Shown here in pieces: positions 1 through 14,473 of a stretch of DNA of 64,000 bases. Position numbers and translations under genes: made by a program. This DNA is from Dirofilaria immitis. Its lineage: Eukaryota > Nematoda > Chromadorea > Rhabditida > Onchocercidae. The notes under the pieces are model-generated. The model was given only the letters and a program-made list of their open reading frames with translations. It did no database searches and had not been told where the DNA came from. The stretch spans positions 4,092,001 through 4,156,000 of the forward strand of contig JAKNDB010000109.1 in assembly GCA_024305405.1 (NCBI GenBank), in the 5' to 3' direction. Each line of letters begins with the position of its first letter. Positions within the stretch are counted from its first letter, which is position 1.

Positions 1-3000
1 ATTCATTTTGTCGGTTATATATATATAATAGATAATATGTTAGTTTGGAAAAAAGTTTGCCATTCACATAAAAAAACTCTGAGAATACTCACAATTAGAA
101 ATTTTGGAAACGTTACTCATTTGTGACCGGAATAGTTGATCAAAAATTATGATTCAGTACAGAATTTAATTTTCCCTAATATTTTCATTACCTTAAATAT
201 CCTATTCAATAATCTTGAGTATCTTAATTCTCTTGCATGGTAAAATATATTAATTATATGGTAAAATATTGTTCTTGATACGCCGTTTTCCTGCTCGTCA
301 TTATTTCAAAACAGATCGAAAATATGTATTAAATTGTTTGTTTATATTTAACACTGATTCCATACTTACGGATTTTTATTTTGAAATGTTCGAATTTGTT
401 TTAAATCAAGGTTACTAGTACATTAATTTCAAGAATAATCAAATCAGTTATCATCGTCAATTTGCAAAACTTCTCGAAAATGAGTAAGAGAGAAAACTAG
501 TTTTCACAGATATATTTTATTCTTTATTCCTTTACTTTGTGCTGTTATGAATAGTTTATTCTTTATTTTTAAAATTTTTCTGCTTGAAATTTCTTTATTT
601 AATAAAAAAAAGATAAGCAAGCAAAGTTCATTAAGATTTTTGCTACATTCAAAATAAGATTCTTTTCACTAGTGAAAAGAATTTCCAATTTTTCTCAAAA
701 TAACAGAAACCAAAGATAAGTTCGAGAAAAGTAGTTTCCTGTGAACACCGAATGCTCAAATTAATGCTATCCAAAAAATTTTCCGCAATAAAATAGCTCC
801 TCCCGAAAATTTTTTTCAAAATGCTGCTAAAATAATTTATCGTAATCATGATAAAATATTAAATTATGGAGGATTTGTACACTGTCATTCGCATCGTCCG
901 GTGTCATCAGAAATTAACTCTACAGAATGCCAAAGGTTAGCCGTAGTTCGTTTAATGCTATCAAACGCTTTTCGTGAATTTATTTAAAAATCCAGCTGTT
1001 CTTATCTTAAAGTGTATCAAATGAACTTAACTTCAGCATCAAAATCTTTCTTTATAAAATAAATTTGCTGTAAATGAATTATCTTTTGCATTCAATATTA
1101 ATATCGTCATCTAAGTCTTTGACACATTTTTTAGTCTTTGGCATATAAAAATTAGCTTTATCATTTTTCCACGAAATCAAGATTCAAAGGTATTTGTTTA
1201 GGATACTATCTGAAATAAAAATTATCTAATCAAACTGTTATAGTAATCTTATGTGTTCAAACTTGGACAAGCATGACGTTATGCAATGACCTGCCTGATT
1301 TTCGGTCTCATCCATAGATGCATATTGTTCATGAACAAATAATCTTTATGCCAGCATCGGTCAGAACCGCTGTTTCATTGAAACTGGCTTTTCCTTCTGT
1401 GATTACCTTCAATTGTTAACTTTTAAAAATTTAAGAATTTCCAACATCACTTTTTCTGATATCACTTCTTATTATTTCGTTATTTCATTTTATCTGCACA
1501 GTCTTTATTTGTACGTTAGCTACAGACGAAGTTTCTATGTTTAAGCTTCGTGTCTCATTTCAGTATAATATGATTAAATGTCAATACTTTTTAGATTTTG
1601 CGTATTTAACTTAGAGCGGAGGAATATACATCCATTAATCACCATTGACTTAGATGATTTTCTGTCTGCTTCAAATAATTTTACTTCTTTTCTTATTAAC
1701 AATTTCTGTTTTTCGTGACCATCATTTAAGATAATTTGCTGTATTCGTGAATAAAAAAATATTTTACTTTCAACCGCATTCTAAATTACAATGTGCTTAA
1801 CTGCTAAACATAGAAACTTGGTCAAATATTTCTAAATAATATCGTGCTAGCTAATAAGTTAAAGATAATAATTCCACTTTACCACGTATATTTTTACTGT
1901 CGCAAATTCCTTTTGAAATTTTTGTAAAAGTGTCAGTTATGAAATGACTTTTATATAAGGAGAAAATCTATATTGAATATTCCAGTACTTCTAAATATTT
2001 ATTGACTTCTTACTACAAAAAGACAAAAGTTCATCGTTATTTTATTTTCTTCCTATTCATTTCTCATGCAAGCGTTAGTGGCTAACCCACTGAAATTAGT
2101 TAATTTTCAACATTTTCAAGAGTTGTATGAGAATGAAATAAAATTCAAAGTTTTAAAATAAACTAGTTAAAGTGATTTACCTGAGCAAATAATTTTGATA
2201 AAAATGATTTGTTATTGGATGATTTGTACGTTAGCAACATTGACTAAAGAGAAGATAAAAAGCTTGTATTTGTTATAGTAATCATGAATGATGATAAGGA
2301 AGCAATACAATTGTTAGAACTAACTGTTTCTGTTACCGGTTTCGAAATTAGGCCAGAAATAACTGGGAGAAAGTCTAGAAGGTGAGATATGTTAGTATCA
2401 ATGTCTGAACATCTACTCACATGTCTGGCACTTTAGTGTAGCAAAAAGTTTCAATTGCGAAATAACGAAGAGAAATACATCAAAAATGAAGTTGCTGGCA
2501 AGGCTGGTTAATTTTTTCAAATCGTTCATATTTTCATGTTTCTGTTTTTTCTTCAATATGTCTTCTTACTTTATGATTTTTAATTTTAATCATATGTCAT
2601 TTTAAAATATAAAATATTTTTGCAACTAGCTATGCTGTCAACTTATCATACCATATAACATGTATATATATGTAATCATATTTGCAATTTTATGTATCTA
2701 ATTTATGTTTCAATTACATGTAGCAAAGCAAAACTCGTAACTATTACTATATATCTCTAGTCGCTTCGGTTTATTATGTAAAATTTATTTTATCAAGATA
2801 GATCTGAAGATAGCAGATTGCAACTTTCATCACATTCATTATAATTATATTTCGCACTAGTTTCCTTAATTTTTCTCTCTGTTGATTATCAACAAATAAT
2901 TTGCTATAGACTAACGTATGGAAATTACATGCTCGTCAAATTTTTAAACTATTTCAAGAAAAAAAAGAACTTCAGAAATAATATGATACAATAAATTCAA

Positions 3001-3931
3001 CCAATTTTATACTTCTAGAAAGATCATGTTTATATATAATAAATGATGCATGAAATTAAATGATCACTTTCCCAAACATTGGTAAAACAGAATTACACAA
3101 CATGGAATTAGGTTCGCTGAATCATTGGATTTATTGCGTTAGTAAGTTTCAATTGTCTTCAGTCATCAAGTATTATCGCTAAAAAGTCAATTTTTCCAAT
3201 TTATAGCTGTTTTTTTACAAATTGAATTTTATAATTGAATGAGTAAAAACTAACGGTCGGTAAATGTAGTTGATCCTGTTCTACACTGTTTGAGAAAGTT
3301 ATCATTTAACTTGATCCATCAATTATGTTCATCTAAATATGATCCTTTCATGATCTTGTTATATCAGATGATCTTTTAAGGAATTATAAAATTTTAATTT
3401 CATAAAAATTTATTCTTTATCTATTTTGAAAATACACTGTTTCTGAGGTTTCTGTCAGTCAAGTTAAAGATGATGCTCCCGGGTATCATACAGCCAATAC
3501 GCGACTAAAGAAGACTAGCATTTCACAAGCATATCCAGGAGAAAATTTACACTGAGTTTTAAAAATGCTGTTCTTCTAAAATTTTATTCATTGTTTTTCA
3601 CTGAAAGGATTTGTCGCATGAAACAAATTGAGAAGTCTTTCTGCCATGCATTTTCAGCTTTCTTGTCCAGGATCTTTTAGATTAAATTATGTTTTCATTT
3701 TTTTAAGAAACTTAATTTGGGAATTGTGTCAAGAGCAATCATTTCCTTATGATTTATTTTGTAAAATAATGATAGAAGAAAACGGGAATGATTAGTTTAC
3801 ATTTTTTTCTTTCTTCTATTGGAACAGAACCTTACTATGTTTTGTAATAACATTGAAAATTATGCTAAAATTTGCGGTATAAATTAAAATTTCATGAAAG
3901 ATCGCATTCAAATAACACAGGCATTTAAAAT
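1..3931. other. Gene-free stretch
   Basis: AT-rich DNA with only short chance open frames. I found no splice-bounded exon with a recognisable protein family on either strand, and no RNA gene. It may hold regulatory sequence or UTRs that cannot be recognised by eye. Confidence 0.4.
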
Positions 3932-4829
3932 TTACAAAGTGCTAAGTACACATTCTATCGTAGAAATAATCAACGGAGGCTCGCCGATTTGCCATTGCTT
4001 TGCACTATTACAAATTAATGGTACTGACACAGTTGTTGGTTGAAAATTTATAAAATTCACTTGATTCGCCGTTACACCAGCCATCAGTTGTAATGGTGGC
4101 GTTACTGTTGGTTGTCTACAATTGAAATTTTAATTCGAAAATTTTAAATGCTGATTCTAATTATGGAATAAATTTTTGAATTCTTATTCAAGTTTTGCCT
4201 TAATTGGATTTTAGCCTATATTTTAATTCCATTTCTGTTGCCGAAAATTCATTTATAATTACAATTTTAACCGGCATAAAAGGTTCTATTTTATTAGATT
4301 TTTATATTTAGGACTATAAATAATTTAAAAACTTACGAGCAAGTTGCGATGGCTAATGCACGACAGGTATTGCTATTGTAGGTAAATGACATTATGCCAT
4401 TTGCTAGGTTTATGTTATTCGTTGGTGTTACCAGTAGTGGTTGACAACAAACTGAAAAGATCCAAATTATAAAAAAATATTCAGTCGTAGATTCACATTA
4501 TCAGAATTATTAGAATTTGGTGACATCAATTTGTTTAGCATATCGTCTAATAATGATTCACGGATTCCTGAAAGAAACTCTTAGTATCAAATTTCCATTG
4601 AACTCATTTGCTGATATATATAATCGAATATGATTTTTAAAAACATGCCAGGAGGAATTGGAGTTGGAGGTGGCACTGGAGCGGGAGTCGGAGGTCGAGT
4701 TGGAGTTGGAGTTGTAACTTGTGGAGTGGCTGCACAAGTATAAGCCACAGGTAATTGCATGGCTGCCAGAAGGGTGATCACATATACCATTAATGAAATA
4801 TTATTAGACTGAAATGGAAACAAAATCAC
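3932..4829 (-). CDS. Secreted C6-domain protein (nematode family)
   Basis: Three exons on the minus strand: about 4829-4649, 4451-4337 and 4115-3932 (stop TAA). The first encodes a signal peptide (start at Met1, or at the internal Met14 before VYVITLLAAMQLPVA), then a Thr/Pro-rich linker (TPTPTRPPTPAP). The second begins CCQPLLVTPTN and continues GIMSFTYNSNTCRALAIATC. The last carries a Cys before NSAKQWQIGEPP and a final Cys near the stop. This spacing (CC, ITP/VTP, MSFTY, ATC, late Cys pair) is that of the nematode C6 domain, whose function is unknown. Exons 2 and 3 join in frame. Exon 1 joins exon 2 in frame only if the intron starts with GC (GCATGT at 4648-4643) rather than GT. Extracellular location is inferred from the signal peptide. 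Confidence 0.7.
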
Positions 4830-7800
4830 TCGGAATTAATTGAAATTTTTATAACATTATATTAGAAGTGATGTGAAGCATGGAAATTTAAAATATCACG
4901 TTCAATCTTTTTAATATTAAATTTTCAAATAACCAATTTAAGTTTCTCGGCCTAATGCATTAAAAAGGAAGGACAGAACGATGCCATTGCTTTCAGTTTC
5001 ATTTTTCGGATCAGGAATCTAGGAATTCCTAAGCAAGTATTAAAAGACATCAATATAATACTATTTTTTTGAGATATCAATGTAATTCTATCAAGACATC
5101 GATATAATATTATTTTTCTCTCAGAATAACAGTGTATATAATTCTTTGCAGTAATTCAAATATTTACTGCTATCACTAAACTAATTAAAACAATCATCGG
5201 TAAGTATAATTTTTTAGTTGATGCATCATGATTTTCCAAAATATTATAAGGCATATTATCAAAGCAAATTAGCAGTTTTGGGAATATGCGAACAAGTTGT
5301 GATTACATTTTCAGAATTGAGAAAAATGTAAAATTTCTTATGAAAGATTAAATGCTAATTTAATGTCATTACGAAAGGCTATCATTATTTAGAACATGAA
5401 AAATAAAAATAAAAAGAAGAAGGTGTAAGAAAGACAATTGAATAGTTAAACTAAACATTTCGAGAAAAGACTGATAAGAATTAAATAGAGGGTGAAATAA
5501 TAAATTAAATTATTAAAATTATGACTAATTTTCATTTATATTTTAAATAATTTTTTAATTATTTCGTTTTAATTTTCAGTCGAAAAGTTGCAGTTTATGT
5601 TAAATTAAAACTTCAAGAAAGATTTTATTATTTTATTACCAATTATTTAATCTGTTAACATTATTTCATTTCGCTTAATTTTGTATTGTTATTCAGTAAA
5701 TTGAATTTTAAAATTCTAACACAAAAATGTGTTTTTTTTTTTTTAAATTTTGGATGCAATAATTCAAATAGAAGCATGGCTGTAAGATTCCTTGGTAGAT
5801 TTATTGCAAACATACTGTGAGTAAACAGTCAAATTAATTGTTGAACCATTTTGATTCGATCGATTTGTTGATTTCATGTTCCAATAATGAATTAAATGTG
5901 AAATATAAGTGTAACAGTTAAGAAATGATTAGGAAAATAAAATCGTTGCAGAAAAAAACAAAAAGAACTTGCATGTAAAGTTCGGTCAGATGAGATAATG
6001 AAAAATGCAATAAAGTTATCCATAAATAGATGACATAAGCGAGATTATGAAAACAATTTGGTTGGTTAACTAAGAGGAGGACTGAATGCGTCTGATTAAG
6101 AAATACTAACTTTTAGACACTACTCAAAAATAATTTGAGATCAACATATATGGGTGGCAGAGACTGGGATGCAGGTGATGAGGTTTCACCTGATAGGTAT
6201 TTTGTATCGCTATTATGGGATTTATGTAAGACTTTCAGGCAAATAAAAATGGCATCCCTATGCCCTTGAATTATGTCACATATTTATGCATAATAAGCAT
6301 TCCGAATGTATTTGTAATGTAATGTTTACCTCTTCTTCTTCCGTCATCTTTGAGTCTTTATCCCTCGTACTACTCATATATCACCGTCATCAAATTATTT
6401 CCGTGCCAAATATTTTATTCATTCCCTTCTTTCTATTATTATTTGTCCATTTAATATCTCCGAAGAAAAAATTTAAGGATAGAATATAGTATTAATTTTT
6501 TTCCAGAATAGTCTTAGTGAATGCCCTCAATATGCAGCACTAATAACTATTTCATCCATTAATTTATATATATTATACTAAAATTATTGACTTGATTACT
6601 TCACTAAATTGACGACTAATTGAGATGCAGTCACATTTCATCATAGTATGACAAATTCAACTTACTGTTTGATAATATAATTTATATAAAATATTTAGAA
6701 GTAATTAGTATTTTGTATAATTTTGTTGAAGATATCGTTAAAGGTCAATTTCAGTCCAACCATTATTATGGTATTTTAAAGAATCTAGCGCTTAGTTCTT
6801 TCATTTCACAAGAAATCAATTACCAAAGCGTGGGATTTTTGCTTATTCACTTCTTTTCTCATGCTTTTTACATCAATATTGGTTTGAAATCAAGTTTGCC
6901 CATCACAAACGCCCTTTTCTTGAAAAAATTTTGATAAGTATTGCTGGTATATAATATAATTAATATGTTAATTGCTTCATAAATGACTTTTCAAATTAGC
7001 TTTTAATGGCCATTTCAAGTAATGTCTTTACTCATTCCAAGTAATGTCTTTACTCTTCGATTTTTTCCTGTTCACTTTCTCATCATCTCTCGACAAAGTA
7101 TATATCTTCTGAATCCATGATGGTACTGAAAATGATATGATACACTTGTCAGTAACTTTTGATTGGTGCGTTGTTTTGAAATTTATTAACCGGTTCAAAT
7201 GAAATTCATATGATGACAAAACTAATGAAGTTATCAGCAAAATAGCCATAAAATTATTAAAAAAATGGATTTTCGCATATGCATAGGAATAGTAGTTCAA
7301 TACAATTTCTTTCTTGTGCATATCATTCATGAAAAGTAAGGGAGAAAAAAATGAAACTAACTGATGAAATATAGCTGGCTAGGTAGATTGGTGTATAGAT
7401 AGTTAAAAGAATGAACAGTTGAAAGAATTTCATTATTCAATAATGACCTTCTAAATCCTTTTCTGTTGTTCCGTAAATGAATATTTTCAAACAGCAATAT
7501 GATTCTCAGCTAGATAACATCATTTCTGATGCTAATGCTAATTAAGGCTAGTAAATTCATGAATAGATTTTTAATAACTCAGAAATCGATTCACGACATT
7601 TTTTTACAGTTCTCTTTCATCATTTTGATATTGACAAAAGAACTATGCAGTATTTGAATTCGATAGAAACTGTAAATGATTCTTCTATATACAGAATGAA
7701 TTCAGAAAAATGAAATTAAATTAGCATAAGAGTTAAGTTAACATTACGACTTCAAAGGGAAATAATTACTGCTTCCGATGTGATAGAATTTTTCCTGATT

Positions 7801-9673
7801 TCAAATGAGAAAATTGTTTAAGCTATTAAAGTTTTTTTTTTTTACTGTTATAATAAAAAGTGTTCTTGAATTTACACTTTGAAAACTTGGGTCATCAAAA
7901 TTGATCGAATTTCTGTGCTTTGCTCAAATTTCAGCATATTTTAATAAAGTCAGTCGCAACTACTCAAAAATCGGTTAAATTATAAAACGAAATTATCTTG
8001 AACTGCAATTCATGGTACGCATTTGCTCTTCGTCTTGAATAATTTTAATTGTTTCATCAAGTAGCTATAATAACATAGAGTATGGATTCTCAATTATCCA
8101 AATAAATTCAACGAAATTTTCCTTAATTATATTTGGAAGGTTTTAGTGTTGTGGTCAGTTTTTTTGGAAACAACAATTGAAACAATCGACTGATTATCAC
8201 ATTAATTGATACGAGATATCAAAAAAAAATATATAGTACTACTGCAAAAATTGAATAAACGTTTTCTGTTAGTAATGATAATGTGATTCGCAAACAGTTT
8301 TCATGTTCTGTTAGCGGCAATGATAAAGAGATACTATTCTCATTAAAAACAAACTTGTTACTAAAATGCTTTCTAAAATTATGCGAACCTCTCGCTAACA
8401 CTCGTATCTTATTGCTGCTGTATTAGGTATTTACGTTAAAATTTATTTCAAAGCCTTGGACACATTATAAGTCGTAACTTTTCTTCTTTTGTAATGATTG
8501 TGTGTAAATTGATTCGATTAAGGAATGTACTATTGAACGGTTGTATCACATTCCATTTTCTTATCGCTGATGATGTGAAATGTCTGAGAGGAGTATGTAC
8601 AGACTAAATTTCATTTGAATCACTCATAGCATGCGCTATAGATCAGATGAAAAATACTGCTAATGAAATATGTGAAACTCAGGAAGATAATGTTTAGAAA
8701 GTAAACGAAAAAACAAAAATAATTCGTTTCTGTCTATCCCATTACTCATTTAAAAAGTGATGCCAGATCGAATACATAGTTAACTATTTCGGAAGTGAAG
8801 GTCCCTAAAAGAAAATGTGTTTACCAGATCAACAGAGTGATCAGGAATTGTTATACGAAATAATTCAAAATCGGAAATATTCCATACGTCTTCCAGGTGT
8901 CTTAAAAAATGATAGTATCACAAACTTTCTAATTTTTGAATTATAAACTCTATTTGAATTTCAAAGCAATTTTCCTAAAGGTGATACCAATACATATTTC
9001 AGTTCCATTTGTTATTTGATACACAAACTTCTCTGAAATAATAACGTAATATAGATAGGTAAACCAATCCAGTTCGTATACATATGTATAAAATTAAATG
9101 AGTTATTGCATTTTAATGAAAATCGAAGAAGTTTGCATTTTTTGAGATTATCGAGCTAATTTGGACTACAGTAGATTTTGATACTGGGATTGTATTTTCT
9201 AGTGATGATTTTCGTCCGTCCAGCACTCATTTCAAATATTTGTAACAAAAATTCTTCCTAATTGGAATATCCTAATGTTGCATCGAGTATCATGAACAAT
9301 GCAATTGCCCGCGAAGAACAAAATTTGAAATTTCAGTTCTTATGTGTTGTAATCAAAAGTTTTTGGAAGCCAATACTTTATGTCACCTTTGATGCAAATT
9401 AATTGAAACGCAATCGAAAACTATAAAAAATTTGTTGCTGATAAAAATACATTCTAAACAACGAATACTTTGATATCAGAATAGCTATTATTCCACTTAT
9501 GTTCGATATAAATAACATTTAAAAAGAAAAACACAAAGCTTAGAAGAATTCCTGAATTGAAATACAGGAACACTGTAAAATATCCAAGGAATGGAGAGAT
9601 GTTCCTTTAGGAAGAATTGATTATTAAATTGAGTCACATCGATTTCATTACATTTAAATAAAAAGAACATTAA
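4830..9673. other. Intergenic stretch with a small tandem repeat
   Basis: About 4.8 kb with no exon I can support. Open frames here (for example around 6286-6489 and 7028-7330) are low-complexity, match no family and lack convincing splice borders. A 22-bp unit is repeated in tandem near 7013-7055. Confidence 0.4.
7013..7056. repeat. Two-copy 22-bp tandem repeat
   Basis: The phrase CAAGTAATGTCTTTACTC occurs twice, starting at 7016 and 7038, a period of 22 bp. It lies in intergenic DNA and has no visible coding role. Confidence 0.7.
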
Positions 9674-12609
9674 TTAAGAGAAGCCACCGATTATACGAAT
9701 AACAGGATCAGAATTGGATAAAGTTAACACCAGCCGCTGACAACTTGATGGAAAATGATCGAGGGAGTCAGAAAGAATATGCCAATCATAGATATCTGAT
9801 GCATGCCATGTAACATATTGTAAGATTAGCGCAAGCGCTGAGTCGGCTTCTTTTCTTTCGCAGCTTCCTTTCACTATCACTACAAATTTTATGCAAAACT
9901 CAATTAAAATTCAAGTTAAATACAAGTTTTAAAAATTATTATGATTATCAGAGCTATAAGAGATATCTGACTATCCATTGCGGTGTGTTTGATGTTGAAG
10001 ACCTACTCTTCAGAGATCTATCACATGTCAGTATTTACTTGAAATTTCTTTTAGGAAAATTAAGTTTTGTTTACTAAAACTACTTAAGCTTGTCATTAAA
10101 CAACGTATCTGAACAAATTTTACGGTCTTATGTAAATAAGTGCAAACACAGTGTCTTATTTTTTTTGCTTACATTCTTCGCACTGCAAGTAACATGACTG
10201 GAAAGAACAGAGTAGACTAAGTTCTCGTTCATATTTGCTTATTTCTTTCTTAGTGAATACCTGAAAAAGTTTTAAATGAGAGTAATTGCAAGATTTCTTT
10301 TCTCGATAATTAATTGTTAAATTATTTACCGCAAAAACTTAAAAGACTTTTTCCTTGGAAGATTTTGGGCAAAGCTAGATTTTCTGCTCAATTTTTATCC
10401 CAACTGTATAGAAGAAAATACTAAAAACTGATTTCTGAAAACCTTCAAAAATAAAAGTTTACGAAATAAATGGAAAATTAAGTGAAAATCGATGGTCGAA
10501 GATATCTAACGCGTTGTTTGGCATGTGGGATGGACCATCTTTTCTAATGAGGCCAATTTCTGTCATTCCAAGAACATTAAAAAAGCTACTATTAATTTTG
10601 ACAGAAGTGCTTGCCTTGCCAGGAAATGCTCGCTCTCTATTTTCGACATTCTTTAATGCTTCCAAGTGGCATGTCTGATCACATTTCAAAAATGTTAGAG
10701 GTTCCGTTTTTTCCAAACAACTTCGCGCTTCCAAAAATGATGCTTCTTGAAACGACATAGAAAATTGGACGGTGAAAACACTCGAACTGCAGACTGAAAA
10801 TTTTCGTGAACGCAAGTTTTTGACATTTCAAAATTGAAACAGAAATCAAAGAATCCTAAAATATCGCAATGAGTGATGGATTTTTTTCTTTAAGGTATAC
10901 ATCTGTTCAAAATGGGGTATACGTTCAAATTAAAAAATTTGAAAGAACGATGAGAAAAATTTCAATAAAGATATAGTTTCTGAATAAAATTTAAACAAAA
11001 TGAAAAATTTACTTTTTCATTGCTGTATCTTTCCTACATTTAAATGGTGCATCTACTCCAAGCATTCTAAGTTATTTATTCAGGTTTTAAACCAAAATAT
11101 CCTTAACAATATTGATTTAATAAGCAGTATTTTTTGTTCTTTTTTTCTGACAGTATATAATGCTGCTTTAGAGAACGGTTAGCTTTTACAATATAGGATT
11201 TAATCATACTTCTGATTATTGATTAAGATCAAATCTCCATCGACTTCGATCTATTATTTGCGATGGTTATTACATATTAAACCTTTTATTCGCGATGGTT
11301 ATCACATATTAAACCTTTTATTTGCAATGGTTATCTGCGATGGTTATCATATATTAAAGAACTTATAAAAGTATCACACAAATCAGTAGATCAAGAAATT
11401 TTTACAAGTTTTAATAGAAATCTAATCTTTATGAATAATCACAAGTATGACTAAACCTTATTTTTCTAGAATCGTTCGTTCACTTTGAATGGAAGCAGAC
11501 TTACCTCCATCGAGTGAACAAGAACAAGGACAGTTTATCAATTCGGATGATCGAATAATTCGAATGATGAAAATGCTAGACTATTTGGCTATTATGCCAA
11601 AGCATTTTTCTTGCATTATTCTCTGATTAGCATTCTATTGACGTGAAAACAGTTATTTTAGAACCTAGATAAAAATTACCAAGTGTGCATTGTTCACTCA
11701 TGAGAAGCATATGCATTGGCTGGAAGATAGACCAAAAGAGTTAGGAAGTTATATTACATATCCGACTAAATAACGTCAATCGATCATTTTTCCGACGAAG
11801 TTTCATGTTCAAAACGAATAAAGTTTATCAATAAGCAAAAAGTCACGACTGTTTTTTCTGAATCGATCCTTTTGCATAAAATATAGAAACTAACCTGATC
11901 GTTACATTCATTAACGTAGCATTGAGTACGCTGTTCCGATATGTTGCAGTAAGTAACGAATCCAGTACGATCTAGTACTGCGGGATGCAAAGGAAATTCA
12001 TAAAAATCCGTCGCGCTTAAGTTGAACTCATGTTCAAATACATTTTTCCATTCATTATTGCAATCCTGACATACATAAAGTGAATATCACATATCGATGG
12101 AACCATATTTTATTATAATCATTGAAAAATTTTTAGTCAAACTTGAATAAAAATGAAATCTGCTCAGACCTGCTTCATGGCTGCAGGAGCTCTTGATAGT
12201 TTCAATTTCGTAATATGGATATTCAGTCAACAGGTTTATTTGATGCTTTAAAATAAAAAGCCTATATGAGATCAACAAGCAAATAGAAGGGGTAGAGTGA
12301 TATAAGTTCCGTATCGTATGATTATTATTATTAAATCTTATTTTATTATTACTAATAGGGCTATTCTACTTTGTACAATCAACCGAATACTCTTAACCTT
12401 ACCTGAAAACATGTGGCATCTGTAGAATTTATCTCGGAAACATACATAAAATCGCGCTTCCATCGGAATTGATTATTAAGCCTGAACTGTCCAACAATAA
12501 CAATAATTATAAAGAGGCGGTTGAATGGCGATGTACTTAATAGTAAACTAATAATGCTCATCACGAACGTAACATTCACCACCCAACGAACTGTTGCCCT
12601 CCCCACCAT
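9674..12609 (-). CDS. CPG4-like cysteine-rich secreted/membrane protein
   Basis: Probable six-exon gene: 12609-12403, 12245 to about 12174, 12065-11895, 10793 to about 10467, 10260-10173 and 9879-9674 (stop TAA). Exon 1 has a long hydrophobic stretch usable as signal or anchor. Exon 3 ends with [17 protein letters not shown]. Exon 4 opens [20 protein letters not shown] and, after a frame break, continues [19 protein letters not shown]. Exon 5 has [14 protein letters not shown]. The end has [18 protein letters not shown] and FPSSCQRL. The order of Cys, (F/Y)LC, CL, F..CD..C and a terminal CQRL matches the second cysteine-rich gene at 49-51.7 kb, which reads as a chondroitin-proteoglycan-4 domain. 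Odd points: the T5 run at 10733-10737 must gain one base to keep the domain in frame; the exon 2/3 phase needs a GC donor or an indel; the end of exon 4 is unresolved. Confidence 0.5.
11252..11358. repeat. 32-bp tandem repeat, about three copies
   Basis: GCGATGGTTAT starts at 11260 and 11292, with a GCAATGGTTAT variant at 11324, giving a 32-bp period. A further truncated copy starts at 11337. It lies in the large intron of the CPG4-like gene. Confidence 0.75.
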
Positions 12610-13443
12610 TTCCTAGCAATTTGGGTCAATCATCACAGCTCGAAGATTCCACAAATAACGCCCTCCGCGCATTTCAAACCCAATTTTTGTCATCCATATT
12701 CATTTCAATGTGCATTCTATCTCACCACCCGTTCAAAAGTATTGTGCAATTTTTCCTCATTCTGAATCTAACTAGGTAAGAATAATTCTCGTCAGGATAT
12801 TTCAAAATGTATCAAGCAAGCCAAAAATAAACTACTAGATAATGTCGATTAACGTTAGACTATTTTAATAACAGGAGCCATCGATAATTGGGCGGATAGA
12901 ATTCTACGCTTCCTTCAGTAACTCACTCTCTATATAAGCATGTAAACAATGAAAGATGCCAGATATGGAAATGCATATGTCAGATTTAAAGTGCTTGAAC
13001 AGCACAATCCTTCATCTTAAAAGCTATAGTGCGCAAGTTTTTATTACACAAATATATCTCAATTGAAGAATTATCTTTAGTTTAAAATTTAGAAAGCTCA
13101 TCTTGATGCTTAGCATGCTAAACAATTACCATTAATGAGCTCGTAGCTCTCCAGATTTATTATGCTCAAATCCATCTTTCATAATATCACCTATAAAAGA
13201 TGATTCTATATCAGACAAAACACGGGCCTTCCAAGTCGTTGTCCTGATAATCTTTATCAACCCTTCTTTCTCTTTCTCCTTTTATCCATCCTCCTTCTTC
13301 CCCAAAAAATTGAATTCTTGCTCATTACAGCAGCTATTTCTAAACAAAAAATGCTCGAGAATCAAGAATAATTTTTATCGAAAATTAAGTACTCCAATCT
13401 CAAAGTTAGGCTATATTCTATATTAACGGACATCTCGAAACAG
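12610..13443. other. Intergenic stretch
   Basis: Lies between the 3' end of the NDUFA12 gene and the first exon of the CPG4-like gene. It must hold the latter's promoter, but I see no clear element. Confidence 0.35.
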
Positions 13444-14473
13444 TTATGTTTCCTTAAACTTCGGATTCCATAACGACAGCTTTTGTCTTGTTGTTGAATA
13501 AGGATAATACTTCCGATTCCTGAAAAACAAATTTTTGTGTTTCATTACCAATAGTTTAGTCCAAGAAACCTTGAACGAAATAGGTGAGACACAAACTTAT
13601 AATCTATTGTGGTGGATACTCTCAAAACTCAAAATTATGCAATATAATAAAATACTAATCTTTCTAAACCATATCAAAAGAGGAAGAATGATAATAAAAT
13701 ACTTCTGAAACTTACTCTAATAAAGTTAAAGTCTCTTCATGATCCAACATCCACTTTCTTTGCTTCGGAGGATTCTGAACAGGAGTTTCATCAGTTATAT
13801 GATGCAACCACATATGCCTATGAAATATATGAATTTTTAAAATTGTACCTAAATGATTCAAAGCGTTTCTTCAAATCATAATTTGAATGATGACAGGAGA
13901 GATTTTCGAATAGTGAACCAAATCAGAATCAGAAAGATTAGCTCACCATTCAGCAGGAATTTGAGAAGAGTCGTATTCAAGCCAGACATGTTCTGGATAT
14001 TCAACCCATCGATTTCGGGGTATAAAATAAGAATTATCCTTGAAAACATAGGGAAAATTTAACGATTAATAATATCAGTTATTTAACATAGATCGAAAAA
14101 TTTGAAAACTATGAAAGAAAGATCTAACTAACTTCGTAGTACTTATTACCGAATTTGTCCTCCCCATGAATTTCCCAATTCTCGTTTCATCCATTCTGAA
14201 TAGAATATAGAAAATATGCCAAAAATGAAAAAAAATGAAGGCAAACATAAACGTGAAATACACTTCTCCCTTTCTCACAATTAAATATGGAATATCACAA
14301 ATGAAATTATTCGATTATTTGTAATCACATAAAAACGTTATACTGATGCAAAAAGCATTTCAAATATACTTACAAATAACGTTTCTTCGTGAAACCCATC
14401 CAGCCACCGCAACCTTTAACAATTTGGAAGAATTTTGTCCATACTGCAAACCAAAAATTTCTTTCAAACTCAT
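13444..14473 (-). CDS. NDUFA12: NADH:ubiquinone oxidoreductase subunit NDUFA12 (B17.2)
   Basis: Accessory subunit of mitochondrial respiratory complex I. Exons: 14473-14374, 14195-14133, 14038-13947, 13817-13716 and 13519-13444 (stop TAA). Start MSLKEIF; a splice acceptor lies 5 bases before the ATG. Family marks in order: GGWMGF, TRIGKFMG, DKFGNKYYE joined to DNSYFIPRNRWVEY, WLEYDSSQIPAEWHMWLHHITD, and a C-terminal YYPYSTTRQKLSLW. DKxGNKYYED, RHRWVxY, PPEWHxWLH and YxPYSTTRxK are hallmarks of this family. The last four exons join in phase. Two one-base breaks are needed to read it: a missing G in the G4 run (14162-14165, plus-strand C4) between KFMG and EDKFGN, and a missing A (14415-14417) between KLLK and GCGGW. 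About 135 residues, normal for the family. Confidence 0.88.
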
